A stretch of 58,111 nucleotides of DNA. Source: Candidatus Heritagella intestinalis. Lineage in GTDB: Bacteria; Bacillota; Clostridia; Oscillospirales; Acutalibacteraceae. Each line of letters starts with the position of its first letter. The first letter of the stretch is position 1. The stretch lies in assembly GCA_904420555.1 (NCBI GenBank), contig CAJFVO010000011.1, positions 1-58,111 on the forward strand, written 5' to 3'. The notes beneath the pieces are model-generated. The model worked only from the letters and a program-made list of their open reading frames with translations. It ran no database searches and had not been told where the DNA came from. Shown piece by piece: positions 23,796-33,008 of this stretch. The translations under genes were made by a program, and so were the position numbers.

Positions 23796-24944
23796 ATGAA
23801 GGAGCCCAGAGGAAAATGGGAAAAGGAATTGTATTCATCCCAGCTGTACCGGATGTTTCATAAGGTGCAGAACGGGGATGTGGAAAAAGTAGTGGGGAAA
23901 GCCGTAGATGCAGCGGAGAAAACCGTCCGGAAGGTGGAAAAGGCGGTAGACGACGCGGTAACAGGCCGGCAGGAATCCCCCAAGCCGCCCCGGAACTATA
24001 CCCCGCCGGGCTATCCTGGCGGATACCATCCCCCGCAGACGCCTGCGGGTTATCCCGGGGGATACCACCCGCCCCAAAGGAATAACGGTACAGGGTGGAA
24101 TGGGAATCCCGGGAGCTATCCCCCGCCGCCCCCGCCTCAGAAAGCCCAGTCCCCCTATGCCGGCGCAAAGGAGGGGCAGAAGGGCTATGCATACGGCGCT
24201 TCTAAAAACAAAAAGAAAAAAGAAGTCCCCGAAGGGATGCGCCGGGTCCGCCGGCCGGCAGTGGCCAAGTATTACATTACCGGCGTTGCGGCGCTGCTGA
24301 TGGCCTTTTCCTCCTCCACCGAATACCCCGACATGCCGCTTTTTGTGGGAAGCGGCTTTGTGGGCTTAATCGTTCTGCTGCTGATTATCTTTGGGGTATC
24401 TTCCCTGGTTTTCCGAGGAAAGTGGGTGTTGGAGCCCATTCCCCAGGAGGAAAAGCCGGCGCCCAAGCCCTCCGGTAACCCGGAAGTGGATAAAGTGGTG
24501 GCAGAGGGCAGCGAGTATCTCCGCCAGCTCCGCAAGGCGGATGAGGACATCGAGGACGAGAAGATTTCCGATGCCATTGTCCGCATGGAGGAGATCTCCT
24601 TCCAAATCTTCGCCTATGTCTGCGACCATCCCAACAAGGTGGGGCAGATTCGGAAATTTATGAATTACTATCTTCCCACCACCATCAAGCTCCTGAATTC
24701 CTATCACCGGCTCAGCCAGCAGGACGTGAACGGGGAGAATATCCAAAGCACCATGGTGGAGATTGAGCGCATTATGCAGACCATTGTCAAGGCCTTTGAA
24801 AAGCAGCTGGACGCTTTGTTCCAGGATGAGGCCATGGATATCTCCGCCGACATCACCGTACTGGAGGGCATGATGGCCCAGGAGGGCATTTCCTCTGAGG
24901 ATGCTGACCAGGAAGAAACCGAAGGCCCGGAGCTGAAATTATAA
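23796..24944 (+). CDS. xpaC: XpaC-family protein
   Basis: 382 aa of the '5-bromo-4-chloroindolyl phosphate hydrolysis' (XpaC) family, usually found with TelA; the biochemical role is unknown. Residues 1-60 are charged and helical. Residues about 65-125 are a Pro/Gly/Tyr-rich linker with two near-identical copies of GYPGGYHPPQ. Residues about 150-205 hold two membrane helices (YYITGVAALLMAFS, GFVGLIVLLLIIFGVSSL). From about 225 on is a helical cytoplasmic domain. It is first in a three-gene operon. Confidence 0.88.
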   Translation: MKEPRGKWEKELYSSQLYRMFHKVQNGDVEKVVGKAVDAAEKTVRKVEKAVDDAVTGRQESPKPPRNYTPPGYPGGYHPPQTPAGYPGGYHPPQRNNGTGWNGNPGSYPPPPPPQKAQSPYAGAKEGQKGYAYGASKNKKKKEVPEGMRRVRRPAVAKYYITGVAALLMAFSSSTEYPDMPLFVGSGFVGLIVLLLIIFGVSSLVFRGKWVLEPIPQEEKPAPKPSGNPEVDKVVAEGSEYLRQLRKADEDIEDEKISDAIVRMEEISFQIFAYVCDHPNKVGQIRKFMNYYLPTTIKLLNSYHRLSQQDVNGENIQSTMVEIERIMQTIVKAFEKQLDALFQDEAMDISADITVLEGMMAQEGISSEDADQEETEGPELKL

Positions 24945-25001
24945 ACGGAACGTAATTTTATCAAAAAATATACCGAAAGTAAACGTGAGGAGGTTCCCCA
25001 A

Positions 25002-26153
25002 ATGGAAGAAATCAAATTGACCATGGACCCCATAGACGCTGCCCCTGCCGCCCCGGAGCTGGCCCTGGAAGAAAAACCCGCCCAGCCGGAGCCGGTGATG
25101 CTGGAAGAGGCATCCCTGACGCCCCAGGAGCAGAAAACTGTGGCGGATTTTGCGGAAAAGATTGATATTACCAACACGGCCCAGGTGATGCAGTACGGCG
25201 CGGCGGCCCAGAAGAAGATCGCCGGGTTTTCGGAGTCTGCCCTGGAGAATGTGCGCACCAAGGACCTGGGGGAAATTGGAGACGCTATTTCCGGCCTGGT
25301 GACGGAGCTCAAGGGCTTCGACATTGAGGAAGAGGAAAAGGGCTTCTTCGGCTTTTTCAAAAAAACAGGGAATAAAATTGCCGGCATGAAAGCCAAGTAT
25401 GATAAAGTAGAAGTCAATGTGGAGAAGATCGCCGCAGTCCTGGAGAACCACCAGATTCAGCTGTTGAAGGACATCGCCATTTTGGATAAGATGTATGACC
25501 TGAACCTGAGCTACTTCAAGGAACTGACCATGTATATCCTGGCAGGCAAGCGCAAGCTGCGCCAGGTGCAGGAGGAAGTGCTGCCGGCCCTGGTGGAAAA
25601 GGCCAAACGCACCGGTCTCCCCGAGGACGCCCAGGCGGCCAACGATATGGACGCTATGTGCCAGGGCTTTGAGAAGAAGCTCCACGACCTGGAACTGACC
25701 CGGATGGTCTGCATCCAGATGGGCCCCCAGATCCGCCTGGTGCAGAACAACGATAAGATCATGGCGGAGAAAATCCAGTCCACTCTGGTGAACACCATTC
25801 CCCTGTGGAAGAGCCAGATGGTGCTGGCCCTGGGTATGGCCCACTCCACCCAGGCCATTGAGGCCCAGCGGGCGGTCAGCGATATGACCAATGAGCTCCT
25901 GCGCAAGAACGCCGAGACCCTGAAGATGGGCTCTATCCAGGCGGCCAAGGAATCCGAGCGGGGTATTGTGGATATCGAGACCCTGAAGCACACCAACGAG
26001 CAGCTGATTTCCACCCTGGACGAGGTGGCCCATATTCAGGAAGAGGGCCGGCAGAAGCGCCGGGAGGCCGAGTTGGAACTGGGCCGCATCGAGGGCGAGC
26101 TGAAACAGAAGCTGCTGGAGCTGCGCAGCAGCACCCCCGCCAACCGGCAGTAA
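25002..26153 (+). CDS. telA: TelA-family protein (toxic anion resistance)
   Basis: 383 aa soluble, strongly helical protein of the TelA family, linked by name to tellurite resistance and, in Listeria and others, to cell-envelope antimicrobial tolerance. Conserved stretches include EKGFFGFFKKTGNKIAGMKA near residue 107 and VQNNDKIMAEKIQSTLVNTI near 245. The ribosome site GAGGAGG precedes the ATG. It lies 57 bp after xpaC and 26 bp before a small membrane protein, the usual XpaC-TelA arrangement. Confidence 0.92.
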   Translation: MEEIKLTMDPIDAAPAAPELALEEKPAQPEPVMLEEASLTPQEQKTVADFAEKIDITNTAQVMQYGAAAQKKIAGFSESALENVRTKDLGEIGDAISGLVTELKGFDIEEEEKGFFGFFKKTGNKIAGMKAKYDKVEVNVEKIAAVLENHQIQLLKDIAILDKMYDLNLSYFKELTMYILAGKRKLRQVQEEVLPALVEKAKRTGLPEDAQAANDMDAMCQGFEKKLHDLELTRMVCIQMGPQIRLVQNNDKIMAEKIQSTLVNTIPLWKSQMVLALGMAHSTQAIEAQRAVSDMTNELLRKNAETLKMGSIQAAKESERGIVDIETLKHTNEQLISTLDEVAHIQEEGRQKRREAELELGRIEGELKQKLLELRSSTPANRQ

Positions 26154-26179
26154 TTCCCGGATAAAGGAGGGAAAATCCT

Positions 26180-26692
26180 TTGAAGACAAAGCTGAGAGAG
26201 CCGAAAGTGGCCGCCCTGATTATGGTAGTGCTGCTGGCAGCTTCTCTTTTTATCGGATTAAATATAGGGTTTTATACATTAAAAAGCGACATCACTCGGA
26301 TGTATCAGACCCGGATTGAGGATTCTCTGGAGGCCCGGATTGGGGCGGCCAATGGACTGATTGGTCTGGCCAAGACCAATGATGTCAATGAAGCCACGGT
26401 GCAGCGGCTCCAGGAGGATGTGGACGCCCTGCAGGGGACGGATTCCCTGTCAGAGCAGTATGACGCCAACAGCCTGCTCACCGGTTCCTTTAACGGCGTA
26501 GCGGAGCAGTTGAGCAGCTCCTCTGCCGCCACGTCCTTCCAAAAGGATTTTGAGACGGCCCAGGAGGACCTGGAGTTGTGGGGCGAGAGCTATAATTATG
26601 CGGTGGACGATTATAACGAAGCCATGGACTCTTTCCCGGCCTTTGTGCTGCGGTGGGCCATCTTTTCCGGCCCCTTGGAGAAGTTCCACTGA
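26180..26692 (+). CDS. Membrane-anchored LemA-like protein
   Basis: 170 aa starting at TTG 26180 with AAAGGAGGG upstream. One N-terminal membrane segment (residues about 11-33) precedes an extracellular helical domain whose C-terminus YNYAVDDYNEAMDSFPAFVL resembles the YN..V..YN....FP signature of LemA proteins. Overall similarity to LemA is weak, so I call it LemA-like. It is the third gene of the xpaC-telA operon. Confidence 0.7.
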   Translation: MKTKLREPKVAALIMVVLLAASLFIGLNIGFYTLKSDITRMYQTRIEDSLEARIGAANGLIGLAKTNDVNEATVQRLQEDVDALQGTDSLSEQYDANSLLTGSFNGVAEQLSSSSAATSFQKDFETAQEDLELWGESYNYAVDDYNEAMDSFPAFVLRWAIFSGPLEKFH

Positions 26693-26750
26693 GTTTTCCA
26701 CCAATATTGCAGGAAGTGTTGAAAGTTAAGAAAGAAAGGACGATTGTACT

Positions 26751-27737
26751 ATGAGTATTCGTATTGCCATTGCCGGCTACGGCAATCTGGGCCGGGGCGT
26801 GGAGTGCGCCATCCGGCAGAATCCCGACATGGAGCTGAAAGCGGTCTTTACCCGCCGCGACCCGGCTTCCCTTTCCATCCGCACCCCCGGGGTGCCGGTG
26901 TATCCCATGGAGAAGGCTGCGGAAATGGCCGAGGAAATCGACGTGATGATTCTCTGCGGCGGCAGCGCCACCGACCTGCCGGTGCAGACCCCTGCTATGG
27001 CCGCCCACTTTAACGTGGTGGACAGCTTCGACACCCACGCCAAGATTCCGGAGCACTTTGCCGCGGTAGACCAGGCCGCCAAGGCCGCCGGCAAGGTAGC
27101 GGTGATTTCCGCTGGCTGGGACCCGGGTATGTTCTCCCTGAACCGGCTGTATGCCAACGCCATCCTGCCCGACGGCAAGGACTACACCTTCTGGGGCAAG
27201 GGCGTGAGCCAGGGCCACTCCGACGCCATCCGCCGTATTGAAGGCGTGCAGGATGCCCGGCAGTATACCATCCCGGTGGAGAGCGCCGTAGAAGCTGTGC
27301 GGGCCGGCAAGAACCCGGAGCTGACCACCCGGGAAAAGCACACCCGGCTGTGCTATGTGGTGGCCAAGGAGGGCGCGGACAAGGCCCGGATTGAGAAGGA
27401 AATCAAGACCATGCCCAACTACTTTGCCGACTACGACACCACCGTCCACTTTATCTCCCAGGAAGAGATGCAGCGGGATCATTCCGGCCTGCCCCATGGC
27501 GGCTGTGTGATTCGCAGCGGCCGCACCGGCTGGGAAGGCGAGCACCATCACGTCATTGAGTACAGCCTGAAGCTGGATTCCAATCCGGAGTTTACCTCTT
27601 CTGTGCTGGTGGCCTGTGCCCGTGCGGCGGTGCGGATGCAGCAGGAAGGGCAGTCCGGCTGCAAGACCCTGTTTGACATTGCCCCGGCGTATCTCAGCGC
27701 CCAGAGCGGCGAAGAGCTGCGCAGCCACCTGCTGTAA
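26751..27737 (+). CDS. ddh: meso-diaminopimelate dehydrogenase
   Basis: NADPH-dependent one-step reductive amination of tetrahydrodipicolinate to meso-DAP, giving lysine and the peptidoglycan cross-link residue. 328 aa, typical length. The N-terminal Rossmann motif is IAIAGYGNLGRG. Family segments include VVDSFDTHAKIPEHF near residue 90, SAGWDPGMFSLNRLYAN near 125 and FWGKGVSQGHSDAIRRI near 150. The presence of Ddh means the cell can bypass the succinylase, acetylase or aminotransferase DAP routes. It is alone before a terminator. Confidence 0.95.
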   Translation: MSIRIAIAGYGNLGRGVECAIRQNPDMELKAVFTRRDPASLSIRTPGVPVYPMEKAAEMAEEIDVMILCGGSATDLPVQTPAMAAHFNVVDSFDTHAKIPEHFAAVDQAAKAAGKVAVISAGWDPGMFSLNRLYANAILPDGKDYTFWGKGVSQGHSDAIRRIEGVQDARQYTIPVESAVEAVRAGKNPELTTREKHTRLCYVVAKEGADKARIEKEIKTMPNYFADYDTTVHFISQEEMQRDHSGLPHGGCVIRSGRTGWEGEHHHVIEYSLKLDSNPEFTSSVLVACARAAVRMQQEGQSGCKTLFDIAPAYLSAQSGEELRSHLL

Positions 27738-27775
27738 AGATAGGCAGGCCCTAAGAAACGACATATTTCTCCGCA

Positions 27776-27799
27776 GGCCGCTTCGGCGGCCTTTCTTTT
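27776..27799 (+). terminator. Terminator of ddh
   Basis: GGCCGC-TTCG-GCGGCC at 27776-27791 followed by TTTCTTTT; a classic tetraloop terminator. Confidence 0.9.
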
Positions 27800-27866
27800 G
27801 CCTGGAATTCCTGCCAGTACCACCAAAAATCTAAGATTATATATACGATTTGTGAGTTTTTATAGA

Positions 27867-27896
27867 TTGAAAAAGAAAAAATAGATCCTCTATCAT
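27867..27896 (+). promoter_or_regulatory. Promoter of DAHP synthase gene
   Basis: TTGAAA at 27867-27872, an 18-base spacer and TATCAT at 27891-27896. The start would be about 15 nt before the gene, so there is practically no leader and no room for a T-box or other riboswitch. Confidence 0.55.
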
Positions 27897-27915
27897 AGAC
27901 AAGGAGGCAATGCCC

Positions 27916-28947
27916 ATGGCCATGAAACTGAATAAGGAACTCCCCCGCCCTGGGGAGCTGAAAGCCCAGTATCCCCTGGCGGAGGAACTGGTGCGGCGCA
28001 AGGAACAGCGGGACCGGGAGATCCGGGCAGTGTTTACCGGAGAATCGGACAAGTTCCTGGTGATTGTCGGCCCCTGCTCCGCCGATAACGAGGACGCTGT
28101 CTGTGAATACGTCTCCCGGCTGGCAAAGGTCAGCGAGAAGGTTTCCCAGCGGCTGATTCTCATCCCCCGAATCTACACCAACAAGCCCCGCACCACCGGC
28201 GAGGGATATAAGGGCATGCTCCATCAGCCCCAGCCGGACAAGGCCCCCGACCTGCTGGGCGGCCTTATTGCCATCCGGAAAATGCATATCCGGGCCATGG
28301 CGGAAAGCGGCCTCACCGCCGCCGACGAGATGCTGTACCCGGAAAACCGCAGCTATATGGACGACCTGCTTTCCTATGAGGCCGTAGGCGCTCGGTCAGT
28401 GGAAAACCAGCAGCACCGCCTCACGGCCAGCGGCATGGAAATCCCCGTGGGCATGAAAAACCCCACCAGCGGCGATTTTTCCGTGATGCTCAACTCGGTG
28501 CAGGCGGCTCAATCCCCCCACAATTTCCTCTATCGGGGCTGCGATGTGACCACTGACGGCAACCCCCTGGCCCACTCCATCCTCCGGGGCGGCGTGGACA
28601 AGTACGGCACCTGTGTGCCCAACTACCACTATGAGGACCTGATGCGGCTGCTGGAACTCTATGAAAAGCGGGATTTGCAGTATCCGGCGGCCATCATCGA
28701 CGCCAACCACTCCAACTCCAACAAACAGTTCCGGGAACAGGTGCGCATTGTCAGCGAAGTGCTCCACAGCCGCCGCTATCACCCGGGCCTGCGCCAGCTG
28801 GTCAAAGGCGTGATGATCGAGAGCTATCTGGAAGAGGGGAACCAGCCCATTACCGAGCACCGGATTTATGGCAAGTCCATCACGGACCCCTGCCTGGGCT
28901 GGCAGGAAACAGAGCGCCTGCTCTATGAGATTGCCGAATCGGTGTAA
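27916..28947 (+). CDS. aroF: DAHP synthase (3-deoxy-7-phosphoheptulonate synthase, AroG/AroF type)
   Basis: First step of the shikimate pathway, from PEP and erythrose-4-phosphate. I choose the ATG at 27916 (343 aa), 8 bp after AAGGAGG; ATGs at 27910 and 27922 are badly spaced. Motifs: FLVIVGPCSADNEDAV near residue 45 (metal-binding Cys), IPRIYTNKPRTTGEGYKG near 85 (substrate Arg/Lys), GARSVENQQHRLTASGMEIPVG near 160, and IDANHSNSNKQ near 260. Class I alpha type; which amino acid inhibits it is not evident. Confidence 0.94.
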   Translation: MAMKLNKELPRPGELKAQYPLAEELVRRKEQRDREIRAVFTGESDKFLVIVGPCSADNEDAVCEYVSRLAKVSEKVSQRLILIPRIYTNKPRTTGEGYKGMLHQPQPDKAPDLLGGLIAIRKMHIRAMAESGLTAADEMLYPENRSYMDDLLSYEAVGARSVENQQHRLTASGMEIPVGMKNPTSGDFSVMLNSVQAAQSPHNFLYRGCDVTTDGNPLAHSILRGGVDKYGTCVPNYHYEDLMRLLELYEKRDLQYPAAIIDANHSNSNKQFREQVRIVSEVLHSRRYHPGLRQLVKGVMIESYLEEGNQPITEHRIYGKSITDPCLGWQETERLLYEIAESV

Positions 28948-29030
28948 GATGTTTTTTCAATTTTCCGCGTTTTTGTCCTGTAAAGAAGAGGAAAACCGGT
29001 TATTTCAGTCTGTTAACGGAGATGATACCC

Positions 29031-30089
29031 ATGAACCGCAAAGTCCGCGGGATGGTCTTCACGATTATTTCCGCCCTGCTTTTCGGCGTGACCCCCATTT
29101 TGGCCAGTATGACCTATGATATGGGCAGCAACGCCAACACCCTGACCTTTTACCGGAACCTGATGGTGGTGCCGGTGCTGCTGGTCATTATGCTGATAAA
29201 GAAAACGCCGCTGCGCGTTCCCTGGAAGGAGCTTCTGTTTTTGCTGGCAGTGAGCGTGCTTTTCAGCGTGAGCACAACGTATATGCTCTATGAGTCCTAT
29301 AATTATGTGGGAGTGGGTACAGCCCAAACCATTCATTTCCTCTATCCGGTGGTGACGGCCCTTTTGTGCCGGTTTTTGTTCCGGGAGCGTCTGGGCCGGT
29401 GGAAACTGGCGGCCCTTATCGCGGCCAGCGCCGGGATGCTCTTCTTCTTGGATGGCGGCGGCAGTATGATTGGCATTATCTTGGCGGTGGCTTCGGCGGT
29501 CACCTATGGCTGTTACCTCACCAGCATGGATAAGAGCTCCCTGCGGTCCATGAATCCCAACAAAGTGGCCTGCTATATGGGGCTCTTCAATGCCTGCGCC
29601 ATGCTCCTCATGGATATCCCCATGCAGAAAATCAACTTTTTCCTGCCGCCTCTGGCCATGCTCTACACCTTCATTCTGGCCATCGGCACCTCCTTTTTGG
29701 CGGTGGCTCTGCTCCAGCTGGGCATCCGGGATTTGGGCGCCAGCACCGCCGCGGTGTTCTGTATGTTTGAGCCGGTATCCAGCGTGCTTTCCGGCTGGCT
29801 GTTCCTCCACGAGGCCATGACCTGGCAGAAGGCTTTGGGCTGCGTGATTATCCTGGGCGGCGTCACCATGATGGTCCTCAGCGACCTGCGCAACCAGCGC
29901 CGCACGGAGGCCCTGGGCGAGCCCCAACGGTATGTCCGCAAGGAGGTGGAAGCCGGGGCGCCGCAGGCTGCGGTCCAGGTTTCCACAGAGATGGCAGCGC
30001 CGGTGGAAACTGCGGGGGAAGAGGCCGGAGAAGCCTCCGGGGCGGTCTCCGCAGAGGAACTTGGTGGAAAACTCGGTGGAAACGGGTGA
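29031..30089 (+). CDS. EamA/DMT-family transporter
   Basis: 352 aa from the ATG at 29031 (GGAG 9 bp upstream; the in-frame ATG at 29022 is too close). Ten hydrophobic segments span residues about 6-285 in two five-helix EamA repeats (first repeat ends near LAALIAASAGMLFFLD; second near LGCVIILGGVTMMVLSD). A hydrophilic, Ala/Glu-rich cytoplasmic tail of about 65 aa is unusually long. Substrate unknown; many relatives export amino acids or metabolites. Confidence 0.88.
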   Translation: MNRKVRGMVFTIISALLFGVTPILASMTYDMGSNANTLTFYRNLMVVPVLLVIMLIKKTPLRVPWKELLFLLAVSVLFSVSTTYMLYESYNYVGVGTAQTIHFLYPVVTALLCRFLFRERLGRWKLAALIAASAGMLFFLDGGGSMIGIILAVASAVTYGCYLTSMDKSSLRSMNPNKVACYMGLFNACAMLLMDIPMQKINFFLPPLAMLYTFILAIGTSFLAVALLQLGIRDLGASTAAVFCMFEPVSSVLSGWLFLHEAMTWQKALGCVIILGGVTMMVLSDLRNQRRTEALGEPQRYVRKEVEAGAPQAAVQVSTEMAAPVETAGEEAGEASGAVSAEELGGKLGGNG

Positions 30090-30305
30090 AAACCCGGGGA
30101 AAAGTCAATGGCACGTATTATTTCCTGACCAAAAACCGAGGAAACAAGCCCGCTGGAACCCGGCAGACCTTACAAACTCGACAAAATGCGCCGTTTTTTG
30201 TAGCGTGGGCCGGAATTCTATGTTATGATAAATACTATACGTGAACTCCCGCCAGCCGGTGGCTGCGGAACAGAATCTGGCGAAAAATGCAGTAAGGAGA
30301 ACGGT

Positions 30306-31457
30306 ATGGAAAGAAAAACAGATGCACAGCTCTTTTTCAGCGAAGGCGATTGCGTTGCCCCTTTGGGACTGATTCCTCTGGAGGGCGCAAGGGAACTTGG
30401 AGAGAAAATCAATGCCCATTTGGCCCGGTGGGCGAAAGAGGCGGGACGCGGGCAGGATAATTTCATTATCGAGAGCGAATGCCCCCGCTTTGCTTCCGGC
30501 GACGGTAAGGGCCTCATCAAGTCCACGGTCCGGGGCGATGATCTGTACTTCATTGTGGATGTGGGCAATTATTCCTGCACCTACAACATGTTTGGCCGCA
30601 AGAACTGCATGTCCCCTGACGACCACTTCCAGGATCTGAAGCGCCTGATCCAGGCGGCCAGCGGTAAGGCCTACCGGATCAATGTGATTATGCCCATTCT
30701 GTACGGCGGCCGTCAGCACCGCCGCAGCTATCGGGAATCCCTGGACTGCGCGGTGATGCTCCAGGAACTGGCTGCTATGGGTGTTTCCAATGTGGTGACC
30801 TTTGACGCCCACGATCCCCGGGTGCAGAATGCGGTCCCCCTCATGGGCTTTGACAATGTGATGCCTACCTATCAGGTGCTCAAGGCCCTGTTCCGGAACG
30901 TGCCGGACATTTCCCTGACTCGGGACCACTTCATGATCGTCAGCCCCGACGAAGGCGCCATGAACCGGAATATGTACTACGCTTCTGTGCTGGGCGTAGA
31001 CCTGGGCATGTTCTATAAGCGCCGCGATTATTCCCGGATTGTCAACGGCCGCAACCCCATTGTAGCCCACGAATACCTGGGCACCTCCGTGGAAGGCAAG
31101 GATGTGTTCATTGCCGACGACATCATTTCTTCCGGTGAGTCCATGCTGGATATTGCCTATGCCCTGAAAAAGCAGAAGGCCGGCCGTATTTTCGCCTATG
31201 CCACCTATGCCATCTTCACCAACGGCCTGGAGGCCTTTGACAAGGCCTATGAAGAGGGCTACATTTCCGGCGTGCTGGGCAGCAACCTGACCTACCGCAC
31301 CCCGGAGCTCCGCCAGCGGGAATGGTTCTTCGAGGTGGACGTTTCCAAGTATATCGCCTACTTTATCGCCGCTTTGAACCACGATATTTCCGTGAGCACC
31401 ATTGTGGATCCCCACGAGAGAATCCAGCATCTGCTGGAAAAGCGCGGCCAGCGCTAA
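30306..31457 (+). CDS. prs: Ribose-phosphate pyrophosphokinase-like protein
   Basis: Makes PRPP from ribose-5-phosphate and ATP if fully active. 383 aa from the ATG at 30306 (AAGGAG upstream), about 65 aa longer than classical Prs. Recognisable parts: YGGRQHRRSYRESL near residue 135, VVTFDAHDPRVQNAVPL near 165 (catalytic His region) and the PRPP loop VFIADDIISSGESMLDIA near 275. Extra residues are in the N-terminal segment and in insertions. This long form recurs in Clostridia. Confidence 0.88.
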   Translation: MERKTDAQLFFSEGDCVAPLGLIPLEGARELGEKINAHLARWAKEAGRGQDNFIIESECPRFASGDGKGLIKSTVRGDDLYFIVDVGNYSCTYNMFGRKNCMSPDDHFQDLKRLIQAASGKAYRINVIMPILYGGRQHRRSYRESLDCAVMLQELAAMGVSNVVTFDAHDPRVQNAVPLMGFDNVMPTYQVLKALFRNVPDISLTRDHFMIVSPDEGAMNRNMYYASVLGVDLGMFYKRRDYSRIVNGRNPIVAHEYLGTSVEGKDVFIADDIISSGESMLDIAYALKKQKAGRIFAYATYAIFTNGLEAFDKAYEEGYISGVLGSNLTYRTPELRQREWFFEVDVSKYIAYFIAALNHDISVSTIVDPHERIQHLLEKRGQR

Positions 31458-31463
31458 TAGCAG

Positions 31464-31492
31464 CGCCCCCTCGGTGCAGGGGGCGTTTTTCT
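31464..31492 (+). terminator. Terminator of the PRPP synthetase gene
   Basis: CGCCCCC at 31464-31470 and GGGGGCG at 31479-31485, then TTTTTCTTTT. Confidence 0.85.
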
Positions 31493-31589
31493 TTTGGGAA
31501 AACGTCCTTTTTGGATACAAAATTTTCAAAGTTAGTTCTTTAAAAGAATTATAGCCAAAGACCAGTGGGGTATAATTTTTTGTAATGTC

Positions 31590-31621
31590 GAATCCGGTCT
31601 TTTTACCGGATTCTGTTTTTT
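31590..31621 (+). terminator. Second terminator hairpin before the LCP gene
   Basis: GAATCCGGT at 31590-31598 and ACCGGATTC at 31605-31613, then TGTTTTTT. It sits 14 bp after a TATAAT at 31571-31576 and 67 bp before the LCP gene. Either it backs up the prs terminator or it could attenuate transcripts from an upstream promoter. Confidence 0.7.
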
Positions 31622-31687
31622 GTCACTGTATTTGAAAAACTGCCTGGCTTGGGCCTGGCTATCCCTGTGCTGTAAGGAGCTGATGTG

Positions 31688-32941
31688 ATGCGTACTCTCC
31701 CTGAAAACCAAACACAGGAGGAGCTCCAGGAAGGAGCCCCCGCCGTAGACGAAACCACACCGGGTCAGGAAATTTCCTCCCATTCCCCCCGTCCTCGCTC
31801 CAAGAAGCGGCTGGTGGCCAATATCTGTATTAGCTTTTTCAGCGTACTGTTTATCCTGGCGGGCTGTGCTTCCCTGTGGGCCAACGCCGTGCTTTCGGGG
31901 TATCAGTATGTCCCCGATGAAGAGGACCAGGGGCAGGTTTCGAAGGCCCCCATCGGCAATGTAAACCAGACCGAGGAGGAATTGGGGGACGCCTATATGG
32001 TAGACGGCCTGTACCACGATGATATGGTTACCAACATCCTGTTGCTGGGGGTAGACGATTACGGCTCCGAAACCGTGGGCCGGGCGGATTCCATGCTCAT
32101 GGTTTCCCTGGACCGCCGCCACAAGAAGCTGAAGCTCACTTCCTTTATGCGGGACACTTACGTTTCCATTCCCGGCTACAACTACTATAAGCTGAACACC
32201 GGCTATTATTTGGGCGCTCTGGAGAGCATCAATAACGGCGGTTCCGGCAACGGCGCCCCCCTGCTGGTCAAGACCATTGAGAAAAATTTCGGCTGTGATA
32301 TCGACCGGTATGTGATTGTGGATTATGCAGCTTTCCCCCATATTATTGACGCCCTGGGAGGCATTGAGGTGGAGCTCAGCGCTGCCGAGGCCGATGAGAT
32401 GAACCGGAAGTCCGGGGAGACCGGCGCTACCGAGGGTTTGAACCAGCTCAGCGGCGCCCAGGCCCGGTATTACTCCCGGATCCGTTACTGCAAGTACACC
32501 GACCAGGAGACCGGCGAGGTCTACTATGACGACTATGGCCGCATCCGCCGCCAGCAGCATGTGATCGATACTCTCATCGAGAATTTTAAAGATGCAGACG
32601 CAGGGCAGATCCTGTCCCTGGCCAATCAGATCGTACCGTACTTGATCAGCAACATCAGCCCCGATGAAATGCTGACCCTGGCCACCGACGCCCTCACCTA
32701 TATGGGCTATCCCATGGAGACCTGCCAGATCCCCAACAATGAACTGCACATTGCAAAGCGGATCACCGACCATAGCGGCGTGCAGGATGTGCTGCTGCTG
32801 CAAACCATGGACGGAAGAAACACCCAGGAGGACACGAAGCTCTTCCTGAACCGGTTTATTTATGAGGATTCCTTCCCGGAGCTGGCGGAATTTAAGCTGC
32901 CCAGCGAGCAGGAGGACAACACATCCAGCACCACCGAATAA
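31688..32941 (+). CDS. LCP-family (LytR-CpsA-Psr) cell-wall polymer transferase
   Basis: 417 aa from the ATG at 31688 (AAGGAGC 8 bp upstream). A cytoplasmic N-terminus of about 40 aa precedes one membrane helix (residues about 43-65, LVANICISFFSVLFILAGCA). The extracellular LCP domain follows: NILLLGVDDYG near residue 117, GRADSMLMVSLD, LTSFMRDTYVSIPG near 155 and FPHIIDALGGIEVEL near 215. These enzymes attach wall teichoic acid or other undecaprenyl-linked glycopolymers to peptidoglycan. It is monocistronic and followed by a bidirectional terminator. Confidence 0.93.
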   Translation: MRTLPENQTQEELQEGAPAVDETTPGQEISSHSPRPRSKKRLVANICISFFSVLFILAGCASLWANAVLSGYQYVPDEEDQGQVSKAPIGNVNQTEEELGDAYMVDGLYHDDMVTNILLLGVDDYGSETVGRADSMLMVSLDRRHKKLKLTSFMRDTYVSIPGYNYYKLNTGYYLGALESINNGGSGNGAPLLVKTIEKNFGCDIDRYVIVDYAAFPHIIDALGGIEVELSAAEADEMNRKSGETGATEGLNQLSGAQARYYSRIRYCKYTDQETGEVYYDDYGRIRRQQHVIDTLIENFKDADAGQILSLANQIVPYLISNISPDEMLTLATDALTYMGYPMETCQIPNNELHIAKRITDHSGVQDVLLLQTMDGRNTQEDTKLFLNRFIYEDSFPELAEFKLPSEQEDNTSSTTE

Positions 32942-32961
32942 AGAGGAAAAGCACGCAGGAA

Positions 32962-32996
32962 AGCGGCCCGGAGGGTTTCTCCGGGCCGCTGCTTTT
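32962..32996. terminator. Bidirectional terminator
   Basis: A perfect 12-bp stem (32962-32973 / 32979-32990, loop GGTTT) followed by GCTTTTTG. It lies between convergent genes and can serve both the LCP gene and the leftward lipoprotein gene. Confidence 0.85.
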
Positions 32997-33008
32997 TGTT
33001 TTGTGAGT

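Noticed and set aside
27800-27915. T-box or riboswitch upstream of DAHP synthase
   Set aside because: The likely promoter lies only about 20 bp before the start codon, leaving no leader.
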